In this document: piece after piece, positions 52,509 to 61,212 of the stretch
Layout: each line of letters begins with the position of its first letter
Numbering within the stretch: position 1 is the stretch's first letter
From: Mariniflexile fucanivorans
GTDB lineage: Bacteria; Bacteroidota; Bacteroidia; Flavobacteriales; Flavobacteriaceae
Assembly (NCBI RefSeq): GCF_004341235.1
Contig: NZ_SLUP01000001.1
Span: forward strand, 310,001 to 374,000
Direction of reading: 5' to 3'
Length of the DNA: 64,000 nucleotides
Made by a program: the position numbers and the translations under genes
The notes under the pieces: model-generated
The model's database searches: none
Told to the model about the DNA's origin: nothing
Seen by the model: the letters and a program-made list of their open reading frames with translations, nothing else

Positions 52509-54395
52509 CTAATTCTCACAATTCTCACAATACGTATCACTCAAATAATCATCTTCTAGTAATTGAAATGTTACGCCTCCTTTTTCAATAGAGTTAAACA
52601 ATTTACAGAAGCGTTCTTTATTAATATTAATGGCATTTAACATTATAGTTCTATAATTTTCATCTTCTGTCAAATCTTTGTCAATTAATGTTAAGTTTAA
52701 ATAATAGAATAACAAATCTTCATCTATATCAATACTTTTAGCTTTGTTTTCAAGCAATTTTACCGAGAAATCTGTATTAGCATAATAACTAAAAAATTGT
52801 GCTAAACTTAAATAATCATAATCTGAAAGTGGAAAATTTTTAAACTTGCTGTTAATAAAATCTACCGATTTATCTTTGTTTACATAATCTCTTGCCCGCA
52901 TCAAATCCTCTGCTTTTATTATTTGTAAATTCACCAGCATTCTATCAATTAAAGATCCATCAATTTTATAATTTTTCAACCCATTAATCTGGTTTTTAAG
53001 CTTTGTTTCATCTGCTTCAATTGCTTTATGCTTCCAAAGTTTTATTTTAACAGCTGCTATATTATATTTTATTTCGCCATTATTAGGTGCTAATTTTTCT
53101 AATTCCAGCAACTCATTGTATACTATTAAAGATTGCCTAACATCTTGCATGTACCTAAAAGCAGAGTTTTTATTAAAAATTTTCACAAATTTTGACTGTT
53201 TAGGAATTTCCATTTTTCTTAAAAACTCAGGATCTATTTCCTTACCTTTTATTTTCTCGAAAATAGAATTTTGAATTTCTAAAGCTTTTTTTTCATTTTG
53301 ATTATGTATCGCTGCATTGAAATTACTTAATAATTCATCGGGCGCCATAGTTGCATAATTATCCTTCTTTTCTAACTCCAATTCTATAAGCGCTTTTCTG
53401 TGATTTTTTAAAATAGGCTCTAATTCATTAGAAAGATTAGCATCTAACTTAGCTTTAATTTCTTTTTTTGTTAAGCTTTTTAAATTTTCGTGAGTTGTTC
53501 CTTTTATATCATTTAAAAATTCAACCCAATTTTCAGATGTTGAAACTTCGGTTATTATAGTTGGTTTTTGAAAACTTTGCAATGCTGCAACGATACTTTT
53601 TGCCCGTAATTCTTGAAGTTCCAAATTTCTTTCGGCACTTCCTTCAATAGAAGAATATGCTTTTATTTTTATTGTTTTTATATTAAAATCTGTTAATCTT
53701 AAAGAATCATAAATAGGCTTAATATCTTGTTGTGAATATTCAGATTTGTTCTTTTCAAAAGGAATTTTAAACTTTAAAGTTTTGTACTTAACAATAAATC
53801 CTTCATCGGTAATGGGTTTAATTTTTTTTGGATTATAGGTTAAAGAATCTAGATACATACCCATATCCAACAAATCCCAAGGGTACGATTCTAAATGATA
53901 TATTGTACTATACCTGCACAAATTATTGTTCGATAAAAACAGAATATTGAATTCTAATTCTTTATTTATTAATGTATTAGGTATTTTACCAAGGTAAACC
54001 CGAAACAGATTTTCTCCAGCTGGTTTTAGTCCGCTTTTTAAATTGGATGTAAAAACAGGTTTAAGTAAATCTCCTTTAATTTGTGGGTTGCCAATAATGA
54101 TTTCATCGCAACCATAAATATCTTTTGAAACAATGTCAATAGCTATTCCATCGGTTGGATTTTTAAAAAGCTGGTTAAACCAAGCTTTGTCATTTATTTG
54201 AAAATACAGGTTATCTTGTTCTCTATCAACCGAAAACCGAACCTCTTTTGGCTTTTGGTTGAACGTGTTGGTACATGGTTGACAAACAATATCTCTATCA
54301 TTTTTTGGAAAAACAATATTATGATTGTTTTGACTGGCAAGTTTATTAAAGCTGAAAATTAGAAAAGATGCTATTACTAAGAAACAATATTTCAT
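52509..54395 (-). CDS. Exported OmpA-like protein with terminal CxxC motifs, copy 1
   Basis: A 628-residue protein with a signal peptide (ending NKLASQ). After it comes CQPCTNTFNQKPKEV with a CxxC pair near residue 38-41. A region around 210-275 (LKFKIPFEKNKSEYSQQDI, IKAYSSIEGSAERN, LRAKSIVAAL) matches an OmpA-like peptidoglycan-binding fold. The long helical remainder includes TPR-like segments, and the end is YCENCEN, another CxxC. It is about 60 percent similar by eye to the next gene at 54597, indicating tandem duplication. I do not know its function; cell-wall attachment through the OmpA-like domain is likely. Confidence 0.78.
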   Translation of the reverse strand: MKYCFLVIASFLIFSFNKLASQNNHNIVFPKNDRDIVCQPCTNTFNQKPKEVRFSVDREQDNLYFQINDKAWFNQLFKNPTDGIAIDIVSKDIYGCDEIIIGNPQIKGDLLKPVFTSNLKSGLKPAGENLFRVYLGKIPNTLINKELEFNILFLSNNNLCRYSTIYHLESYPWDLLDMGMYLDSLTYNPKKIKPITDEGFIVKYKTLKFKIPFEKNKSEYSQQDIKPIYDSLRLTDFNIKTIKIKAYSSIEGSAERNLELQELRAKSIVAALQSFQKPTIITEVSTSENWVEFLNDIKGTTHENLKSLTKKEIKAKLDANLSNELEPILKNHRKALIELELEKKDNYATMAPDELLSNFNAAIHNQNEKKALEIQNSIFEKIKGKEIDPEFLRKMEIPKQSKFVKIFNKNSAFRYMQDVRQSLIVYNELLELEKLAPNNGEIKYNIAAVKIKLWKHKAIEADETKLKNQINGLKNYKIDGSLIDRMLVNLQIIKAEDLMRARDYVNKDKSVDFINSKFKNFPLSDYDYLSLAQFFSYYANTDFSVKLLENKAKSIDIDEDLLFYYLNLTLIDKDLTEDENYRTIMLNAININKERFCKLFNSIEKGGVTFQLLEDDYLSDTYCENCEN

Positions 54396-54596
54396 TGATT
54401 GCTTTTTTTTACATTTTCATAAAAAAATGAAAATATAAATTAGGCCTCAATTTATGAAAAAATTACTTACAAAATAATTCTTTTAAATAAAAATTATTTC
54501 TTTGAATACACTTTTCTTATTACGCTCTATAAAAGCCAAACTTATCGGCATTTTCGGCAATATTAAAATAAGTTAAAATATTTGTGCTAATAAGTT

Positions 54597-56480
54597 TTAA
54601 TTTCCGCAATTATCGCAATACGTTTTACGCAAGTATTCGTTTTCTAACAACTGGAATGTTACGCCTCCATCATCTACAGAATTAAACAGCTTACAAAAAC
54701 GCTCCTTATTCATATTGTAAGCATTCAACAAAATGGTTCGGTAATTGGTTTCTTTGGTTAGCTCTTTATCTATTAATGTAAGGTTTAGGTAATAAAATAA
54801 TAAATCTTCATCTATATCAATACTTCTAGATTTTCTTTCTAATAATTTTGCAGCTAAATTTGAATTACCATAAAGACTAAAAAACTGGGCTAAACTCAAA
54901 TAATCATAATTAGATAATGAAAACTTTTTATAATTTTCATTTACATAATCGATAGCTTTATCTTTATTATCAAAATCTCGGTTTTTCATATATTTATCGG
55001 CGATAACTATATAGAAATTCACCATCATTCTTGAAATAAGAGATTTATCGATACCATAGTTTTTAAGGTCGTTTATATCCTTTACTATTTGCGATTCATC
55101 AACATTAATACCATTATTTTTCCATAGTTTTATTTCCATGGCGACTAAGTTGTACCTTACGTAAGCATCTTTAGGTAGCAGTTTCTCAAGCTCCAACATT
55201 TCATTGTAAGCGATTAAAGTTAATCTTTCGTCCAACAGACATTTATAAGCCGCATTTTTATTAAGAAATTTTGCGTATTTTTTTTGCTTAGGAATTACCA
55301 TATCCTGAATGTTAGTGATGGAAGCCTCTTTGGTTCTCATTTTTTCAAAAATTGAATTTTGAAGTTCTTTAGCGATATCAAGTTTTTCATCGGCGATAGC
55401 CTTGTTAAATTCCGATATTAAACTTTGAATAGATTCACCTTTACGTATAACTTTTTTTTCTAATTCTAACTCTACAACTGCTTTTCTATGGTTTTTTAAA
55501 ATAGGCTCTAAGTCATTCGCAATTGCTCCAACCACTTTTTCTCTAATTTCATTTTTATTAAGCGATCTTAAGTATTCATATTTGTTACCTTCTATGTCAT
55601 TAAAAAATTCTACCCAGTTTTCTAATGAAGTAACGGTTGTTTTAATAGTGGGTTGTTGAAATTTTTGTAATGCAGCAACCATACTATTGGCACGTTGTTG
55701 TTGCAATTCGGCGTTTCTATTGGATGTGCCTTCAATGGAGGAATATGCCTTAATATTTAAAGTCTTTATATCAAAATCTGTTAATCTTAACGTATCATAA
55801 ATTGGTTTTATATCAGATTGAGAGAAGCTTGATTTATTCTTCTCAAAAGGAACAACAAACTTTAATTTTTTATTTTGAATAGAAGACTTTTCGTTAGATG
55901 ATCGTATTTGTTTGGTTTCATAAGTTAAATAATCTAAATACATTCCCATATCTAATAAATCCCAAGAATAGTATTCCAAATCATAAGTTACGTAATATTG
56001 GCAAAGATTTTTTTTGCCTAAAAATAGAATGTTATATTCTAATTCTTCTTTTAGGAGTCCGTTGGGTATTTTACCAACTTTTACCCTAAATTTATTTTGC
56101 ACAGTTGGTGCAAGACCACTTTTTAATTCATTTGAATAGACAGGTTTAAGTAAAACCCCTTTTATTTGGTTCTTACTGAGTGTTTCAGTATCACATTTAT
56201 ACCTATCTTCCATCACAACATCTATCGCAATGCCATCGTCTGGATTTTTAAAAACCAAATAAAACCAATTTTTATCGTTTACTTCAAAATAAAGATTGTC
56301 GTTTTCTCGAATTATAGAATACCTTACTTCTTTTGGCTTTTGGCGAAATGCTTGAACGCATTCTTTACATTTTTCATCTCTATCTCCAGCATTAAATATT
56401 ATATCGTAAGTGTTTTGAGACCAGGACATGTTTAATCCCAACAACAAACATGCTATAAAAACTAAATATCTATTTTTCAT
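54597..56480 (-). CDS. Exported OmpA-like protein with terminal CxxC motifs, copy 2
   Basis: A 627-residue paralogue of the preceding entry, equal in length within one residue. Signal peptide ends MSWSQ; CKECVQAFRQKPKEV holds the N-terminal CxxC; the OmpA-like core is LKFVVPFEKNKSSFSQSDI and IKAYSSIEGTSNRN; the end is YCDNCGN. Conserved blocks YLSLAQFF and IDIDEDLLFYYLNLTLIDK lie in the helical part. Both genes face the same way with a 201-bp spacer, which has AT-rich DNA and a small ATTTTCAT/ATGAAAAT hairpin only. Function unknown. Confidence 0.78.
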   Translation of the reverse strand: MKNRYLVFIACLLLGLNMSWSQNTYDIIFNAGDRDEKCKECVQAFRQKPKEVRYSIIRENDNLYFEVNDKNWFYLVFKNPDDGIAIDVVMEDRYKCDTETLSKNQIKGVLLKPVYSNELKSGLAPTVQNKFRVKVGKIPNGLLKEELEYNILFLGKKNLCQYYVTYDLEYYSWDLLDMGMYLDYLTYETKQIRSSNEKSSIQNKKLKFVVPFEKNKSSFSQSDIKPIYDTLRLTDFDIKTLNIKAYSSIEGTSNRNAELQQQRANSMVAALQKFQQPTIKTTVTSLENWVEFFNDIEGNKYEYLRSLNKNEIREKVVGAIANDLEPILKNHRKAVVELELEKKVIRKGESIQSLISEFNKAIADEKLDIAKELQNSIFEKMRTKEASITNIQDMVIPKQKKYAKFLNKNAAYKCLLDERLTLIAYNEMLELEKLLPKDAYVRYNLVAMEIKLWKNNGINVDESQIVKDINDLKNYGIDKSLISRMMVNFYIVIADKYMKNRDFDNKDKAIDYVNENYKKFSLSNYDYLSLAQFFSLYGNSNLAAKLLERKSRSIDIDEDLLFYYLNLTLIDKELTKETNYRTILLNAYNMNKERFCKLFNSVDDGGVTFQLLENEYLRKTYCDNCGN

Positions 56481-56571
56481 TTGATAAGTAATTGAGAGAA
56501 TTTTTTTGCCAAAATTAAATATAATAATTTCTTTTATATAATAAATTATTAATTAATAATTTTTTTACCCC

Positions 56572-57192
56572 TTATTTCTTTGGAAATGCTTTCCTATTGA
56601 AGATAATAAGCATAATAAATCCCGTACTTATTGCCATATCGGCAATGTTAAAAACGGGTTCAAAAAAGTTAAAACGTTTACCTCCTCCTATTGGGAACCA
56701 CTCGGGCAAATCCACTTCAAATAACGGAAAATAAAGCATATCTACTACTTTTCCATGCAACAACGAATCGTAACCCCCTGCTTCAGGTAAAAATGTGGCT
56801 ACTTGGTTAAAACTATCTTCAAATAGAACGCCATAAAAAACAGAATCTATAATATTTCCCAAAGCACCTGCGAAAATGAGTGCAACAGCCAGTATTAATA
56901 TTTTGGACGCTTTCTTTTTAGTGGCATCAAACAACCAATAACCTATACCAAAAATGGCAACAATTCTAAAAACGGTTAAGAATATTTTAGCTGAACGCTC
57001 GGAAATAAAAGACACAAAATCACTAATTTTTGTTCCCCAAGCCATACCATCGTTTTCAATAAAATAGATTTGAAACCAACTAAACACCTCAACGCTGTCC
57101 TGAAGCTTGAAATGTGTTTTGATGTATATTTTACTTATTTGATCTATAAGCAAAATGATGACGATTAGGACTGTGGCTTTTTTTAATGACAT
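56572..57192 (-). CDS. lspA: Lipoprotein signal peptidase (signal peptidase II)
   Basis: A 206-residue inner-membrane aspartic protease that cleaves prolipoproteins. Four membrane helices are visible, and the catalytic aspartates are in GALGNIIDSVFYG and VFNIADMAIS. The start LKKATVLIVIILLIDQISKIYIK is typical. At 206 residues it is somewhat longer than E. coli LspA, the extra being a loop around residues 120-165, as common in Bacteroidota. It follows the dksA-like gene; many lipoproteins in this window would be substrates. Confidence 0.95.
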   Translation of the reverse strand: MSLKKATVLIVIILLIDQISKIYIKTHFKLQDSVEVFSWFQIYFIENDGMAWGTKISDFVSFISERSAKIFLTVFRIVAIFGIGYWLFDATKKKASKILILAVALIFAGALGNIIDSVFYGVLFEDSFNQVATFLPEAGGYDSLLHGKVVDMLYFPLFEVDLPEWFPIGGGKRFNFFEPVFNIADMAISTGFIMLIIFNRKAFPKK

Positions 57193-57248
57193 GAAGTGAA
57201 TTACGAATTACGATTTTTGAATTACGGTTGAATACGTGATTTTAAAAA

Positions 57249-57275
57249 TAAAAAACGCCTCAAAAATGAGACGTA
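57249..57275 (-). terminator. Terminator of the dksA-like gene
   Basis: On the minus strand ACGTCTCA pairs with TGAGGCGT around a TTTT loop (57255-57274), followed by a T run. One pair is a G-U wobble on the minus strand. It is 25 bases after the dksA-like stop, implying lspA needs read-through or its own promoter. Confidence 0.8.
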
Positions 57276-57299
57276 TCAAATATATCATTTAAAATAAAA

Positions 57300-57677
57300 T
57301 TATTGCATGTTTTTTGCTTCAATACTTAACGTAGCATGAGGCACTAATTTTAAACGCTCTTTTGCAATTAACTTACCAGTAACTCTACACACACCGTATG
57401 TTTTGTTTTCTATTCTAATAAGCGCATTTTTTAAATCGCGAATAAACTTTTCTTGTCTAATAGCTAAAGCAGAATTAGATTCTTTGCTCATCACTTCGCT
57501 ACCTTCATCAAACGCTTTAAACGTTGGTGATGTGTCTTCGGTTCCGTTGCTAAGATTATTCATATACGCACTTTTTATAAGCTCTAAGTCGTGCTGTGCT
57601 TTTACTATTTTATCCTTTATTAACTCTTTAAATTCGGCCAAATCAGCGTCAGAGTATCTTACATTTAGTTCATCCAT
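57300..57677 (-). CDS. TraR/DksA family protein lacking the zinc cysteines
   Basis: A 125-residue DksA-family transcription factor. It has the coiled-coil helices (about residues 1-85, with DSE-like acidic residues) and the C-terminal ALIRIENKTYGVCRVTGKLI then KERLKLVPHATLSIEAK. Canonical DksA has a four-cysteine zinc site in this region; here only one Cys (in YGVCRVTG) remains. This form is usual in Flavobacteriaceae. It probably binds RNA polymerase through the secondary channel. It lies four bases after ileS. Confidence 0.9.
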   Translation of the reverse strand: MDELNVRYSDADLAEFKELIKDKIVKAQHDLELIKSAYMNNLSNGTEDTSPTFKAFDEGSEVMSKESNSALAIRQEKFIRDLKNALIRIENKTYGVCRVTGKLIAKERLKLVPHATLSIEAKNMQ

Positions 57678-57681
57678 GTTT

Positions 57682-60600
57682 TTAATGTTTTTGTATGTAC
57701 AATTTGGTATTTACATCATCAAAGGCAATTTCTATACCACTATCTAGTTTATCAATAATTTTTAGGTCTTCAGTTAATGTTTCTGCTTTAATATACGACA
57801 AATTTGTGTTAATAGCTGTAACTATTTGTATATCCTTTTGCAATTTAACATCTATTCTATCGGTTACTTCAAACCCTGAATCTTTTCTTAAATTCTGAAT
57901 ACGGTTAACAAGTTCTCTAGCAACACCTTCCATTCGTAATTCCTCAGAAATGGTAACATCTAAAGCCACTGTTAAATTCCCTTCATTTGCAACCAACCAA
58001 CCCTCAATATCTTGCGATGTAATTTCTACATCATCTAGGGCTAAAGTTATATTTTTTCCATTAACTTCAATATCCAAAACACCATTTTGTTCTATTTTGT
58101 TAATATCTTCTGCTGAAAAGTTAGTAACTGCTCCCGCAATAGCTTTCATATCTTTCCCAAAACGAGGCCCTAAGGTTTTAAAGTTAGGTTTTATCTGTTT
58201 CACCAATATTTCTGAAGCCTCTTCTAGAAGTTCAATTTCCTTAACGTTTACTTCGTGTTTTATTAAATCTGAAACCGCTAAAATCTCTTCTTTTTGTTGC
58301 TGGCTAGTAACCGGAATCATTATTTTTTGAAGTGGTTGACGCACTTTTATCTTTTCCTTGGCACGTAATGACAACACCAATGATGAAATGATTTGTGCCG
58401 CCTCCATTTTACGTTCTAAACTCTTATCAACTACAGATACATCGTATTTAGGAAATTCTGCTAAATGTACACTTTCAAAGGTTTCTTTTTGCGTTGCTGC
58501 ATTTAAATCTAAATACAAACGATCCATAAAAAACGGTGCAATAGGCGCACCTAATTTGGCAATGGTTAACATACACGTATAAAGTGTTTGGTATGCCGAA
58601 ATTTTATCCTGCTCATAATCACCTTTCCAAAAACGTCTTCTGCACAAACGCACATACCAGTTACTTACGTAATCTTGGGTAAAATCTGAAATCGCTCTTG
58701 CTGCTTTTGTAGGTTCGTACTCTGCATAAAACGCATCCACTTTTTGTATTAACGTGTTTAATTCTGAAAGAATCCATCTATCAATTTCTGGTCTTTCATT
58801 TAAAGGAATATCGGCCTCAGAATAAGTGAAATTATCTAAATTAGCATATAGTTGAAAGAACGAATAGGTATTATAAAGTGTTCCAAAGAATTTACGTTTC
58901 ACCTCTTCAACACCTTCCAAATCAAACTTTAAGTTATCCCATGGGTTAGCATTTGAAATCATGTACCAACGCGTCGCATCAGCACCATAGGTTGACAACG
59001 TTTCAAAAGGATCGACCGCATTTCCTAAGCGTTTGGACATTTTTTGTCCGTTTTTATCCAACACCAATCCGTTAGACACCACGTTTTTATAGGCTACCGA
59101 ATCGAAAACCATAGTTCCAATAGCATGAAGCGTATAAAACCAACCACGTGTTTGATCGACACCTTCTGCAATAAAATCGGCTGGATACGACGTTCCATTA
59201 TCAATTAAATCTTTGTTTTCAAATGGATAATGCCATTGTGCATAGGGCATTGAACCAGAATCGAACCAAACATCAATTAAATCGCTTTCGCGGAACATTT
59301 TCTGCCCTGTTGGAGATACTAAAATTACCTCATCAACAATATTTTTATGTAAGTCTATTTTAGCGTAGTTTTCTTCGGAATTGTTCCCCACTTCAAAATC
59401 TGCAAAAATATCTTTTGAAAGCACACCTGCTGAAACTGCTTTTTGCATTTCAGCTTTTAATTCCTCAACAGAACCAATACAAATTTCCTCTTTACCATCT
59501 TCAGTTCTCCAAATAGGTAACGGAATTCCCCAATAACGGGAGCGTGATAAATTCCAATCGTTGGCATTTGCTAACCAATTTCCAAAACGACCCGTACCTG
59601 TTGCTTTTGGCTTCCAGTTGATGGTTTCGTTCAATTCGAACATGCGTTCCTTCACATCGGTTACTTTAATAAACCAAGAATCTAATGGATAGTAAAGAAT
59701 CGGTTTATCAGTTCTCCAACAATTTGGGTAACTGTGTTTATATTTTTCAACCTTAAAGGCTTTATTTTCTTCTTTTAATTTAATGGCAATCTCCACATCT
59801 ACAGAACGTTCTGGAGCTTCACCATCGTTGTAATATTCGTTCTTCACATATTTACCAGCATATTCTCCTACTTCTGGACGAAATTTACCTTGTAAATCGA
59901 CTAATGGCACCAAATTTCCATTTTCATCTTTTACCAACATAGGAGGCACTTCTGGGGTAGCTTGTTTTGCTACCAAAGCATCATCGGCTCCAAAAGTTGG
60001 TGCGGTATGAACGATTCCTGTACCATCTTCAGTGGTTACAAAATCTCCAGAAATCACTCTAAACGCATTTTCTGGTTTGTCGTTTGGAAGTGCATATGGT
60101 AATAATTGTTCGTAGGTGATGCCTACTAAATCTTTACCTATAAATTCTTTAATTATGAAAAATGGAATTTTTTTATCGTCCGATTTGTATGCATACAATT
60201 CAGCTTTATTATCCACTTGAACAAACTTCCCCGCAAATTGATAATTGACTAATTTTTTAGCTAAAACTACTTTAATTGGCCGAAACGTGTATTGATTATA
60301 TGTTTCAACTAAAACGTATTCAATTTTAGGGCCCACCGTCAACGCTGTGTTACTTGGCAATGTCCAAGGCGTAGTTGTCCAAGCTAAAAAATGAATGTCG
60401 CCTTCGTTTTTTAAAAAGTTTGGTAACGATTCTTGTTTTGCTTTAAACTGTGCTACAATCGTGGTATCTGTAACATCTTGATAGGTTCCTGGTTGGTTTA
60501 ACTCGTGCGAGCTTAAACCTGTTCCTGCTTTTGGTGAATATGGCTGAATGGTATAGCCTTTATATAATAAATTTTTATTGTAAATTTCTTTTAGCAACCA

Positions 60601-61080
60601 CCAAACCGATTCCATGTATTTTGGTTCGTAGGTAATGTATGGATCTTCCATATCTACCCAATAGCCCATTTTTTGGGTTAGGTCGTTCCAAACATCGGTA
60701 TAGCGCATTACGGCTTTTCTACAAGCAGCATTATAATCTTCAACAGAAATGGTTTTTCCAATATCTTCTTTAGTGATACCTAATTCTTTTTCAACACCCA
60801 ATTCAATAGGCAAACCATGTGTGTCCCAACCTGCTTTACGCTTTACTTGAAAACCTTTCATGGTTTTGTAACGCGGAAAAATATCTTTAATGGCACGTGC
60901 TAAAACGTGGTGCACACCTGGCAATCCGTTTGCAGAAGGTGGTCCTTCAAAAAAAACAAACGATTGGTTGTTTTCTCTAGTAGAAACACTTTTTTCAAAT
61001 ATGTTGTTTTCTTGCCAATAGTTAAGAATTTCTTCTGCGACGTTTGGCAAGTCAAGACCTTTATATTCAGGGAATTTCAT
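57682..61080 (-). CDS. ileS: Isoleucyl-tRNA synthetase
   Basis: A class I aminoacyl-tRNA synthetase of about 1,132 residues charging tRNA-Ile. The HIGH-type motif is in PSANGLPGVHHVLARA, the KMSKS-type motif is KMSKRLGNAVDPF, and the CP1 editing domain shows WTTTPWTLPSN and GTGIVHTAPTFGADD. The C-terminal anticodon-binding region is present (YVSNWYVRLCRRRFWKGD). The ATG at 61080 (MKFPEYKGLDLP) is preferred over one at 61101, which would add seven residues. It begins the ileS-dksA-lspA cluster. Confidence 0.97.
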   Translation of the reverse strand: MKFPEYKGLDLPNVAEEILNYWQENNIFEKSVSTRENNQSFVFFEGPPSANGLPGVHHVLARAIKDIFPRYKTMKGFQVKRKAGWDTHGLPIELGVEKELGITKEDIGKTISVEDYNAACRKAVMRYTDVWNDLTQKMGYWVDMEDPYITYEPKYMESVWWLLKEIYNKNLLYKGYTIQPYSPKAGTGLSSHELNQPGTYQDVTDTTIVAQFKAKQESLPNFLKNEGDIHFLAWTTTPWTLPSNTALTVGPKIEYVLVETYNQYTFRPIKVVLAKKLVNYQFAGKFVQVDNKAELYAYKSDDKKIPFFIIKEFIGKDLVGITYEQLLPYALPNDKPENAFRVISGDFVTTEDGTGIVHTAPTFGADDALVAKQATPEVPPMLVKDENGNLVPLVDLQGKFRPEVGEYAGKYVKNEYYNDGEAPERSVDVEIAIKLKEENKAFKVEKYKHSYPNCWRTDKPILYYPLDSWFIKVTDVKERMFELNETINWKPKATGTGRFGNWLANANDWNLSRSRYWGIPLPIWRTEDGKEEICIGSVEELKAEMQKAVSAGVLSKDIFADFEVGNNSEENYAKIDLHKNIVDEVILVSPTGQKMFRESDLIDVWFDSGSMPYAQWHYPFENKDLIDNGTSYPADFIAEGVDQTRGWFYTLHAIGTMVFDSVAYKNVVSNGLVLDKNGQKMSKRLGNAVDPFETLSTYGADATRWYMISNANPWDNLKFDLEGVEEVKRKFFGTLYNTYSFFQLYANLDNFTYSEADIPLNERPEIDRWILSELNTLIQKVDAFYAEYEPTKAARAISDFTQDYVSNWYVRLCRRRFWKGDYEQDKISAYQTLYTCMLTIAKLGAPIAPFFMDRLYLDLNAATQKETFESVHLAEFPKYDVSVVDKSLERKMEAAQIISSLVLSLRAKEKIKVRQPLQKIMIPVTSQQQKEEILAVSDLIKHEVNVKEIELLEEASEILVKQIKPNFKTLGPRFGKDMKAIAGAVTNFSAEDINKIEQNGVLDIEVNGKNITLALDDVEITSQDIEGWLVANEGNLTVALDVTISEELRMEGVARELVNRIQNLRKDSGFEVTDRIDVKLQKDIQIVTAINTNLSYIKAETLTEDLKIIDKLDSGIEIAFDDVNTKLYIQKH

Positions 61081-61152
61081 GCGTTTTATTTCAAATTTCA
61101 TTTCGAGGTGCGAAATTAAGGATTTATCCTTAAATGATTAATTTTTAATCAT

Positions 61153-61187
61153 AAAAAAAGCCAAAACAATTGTTTTGGCCTTTTTTT
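61153..61187 (-). terminator. Terminator downstream of the T9SS LamG protein gene
   Basis: GCCAAAACAATTGTTTTGGC (61160-61179) is a perfect 20-bp palindrome flanked by seven A on the left and seven T on the right. It sits 33 bases after the minus-strand stop at 61213 and before the ileS start region, so it separates the two genes and is strong in both directions. Confidence 0.9.
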
Positions 61188-61212
61188 ATAATAACTCTAA
61201 CTTATTATAAAA

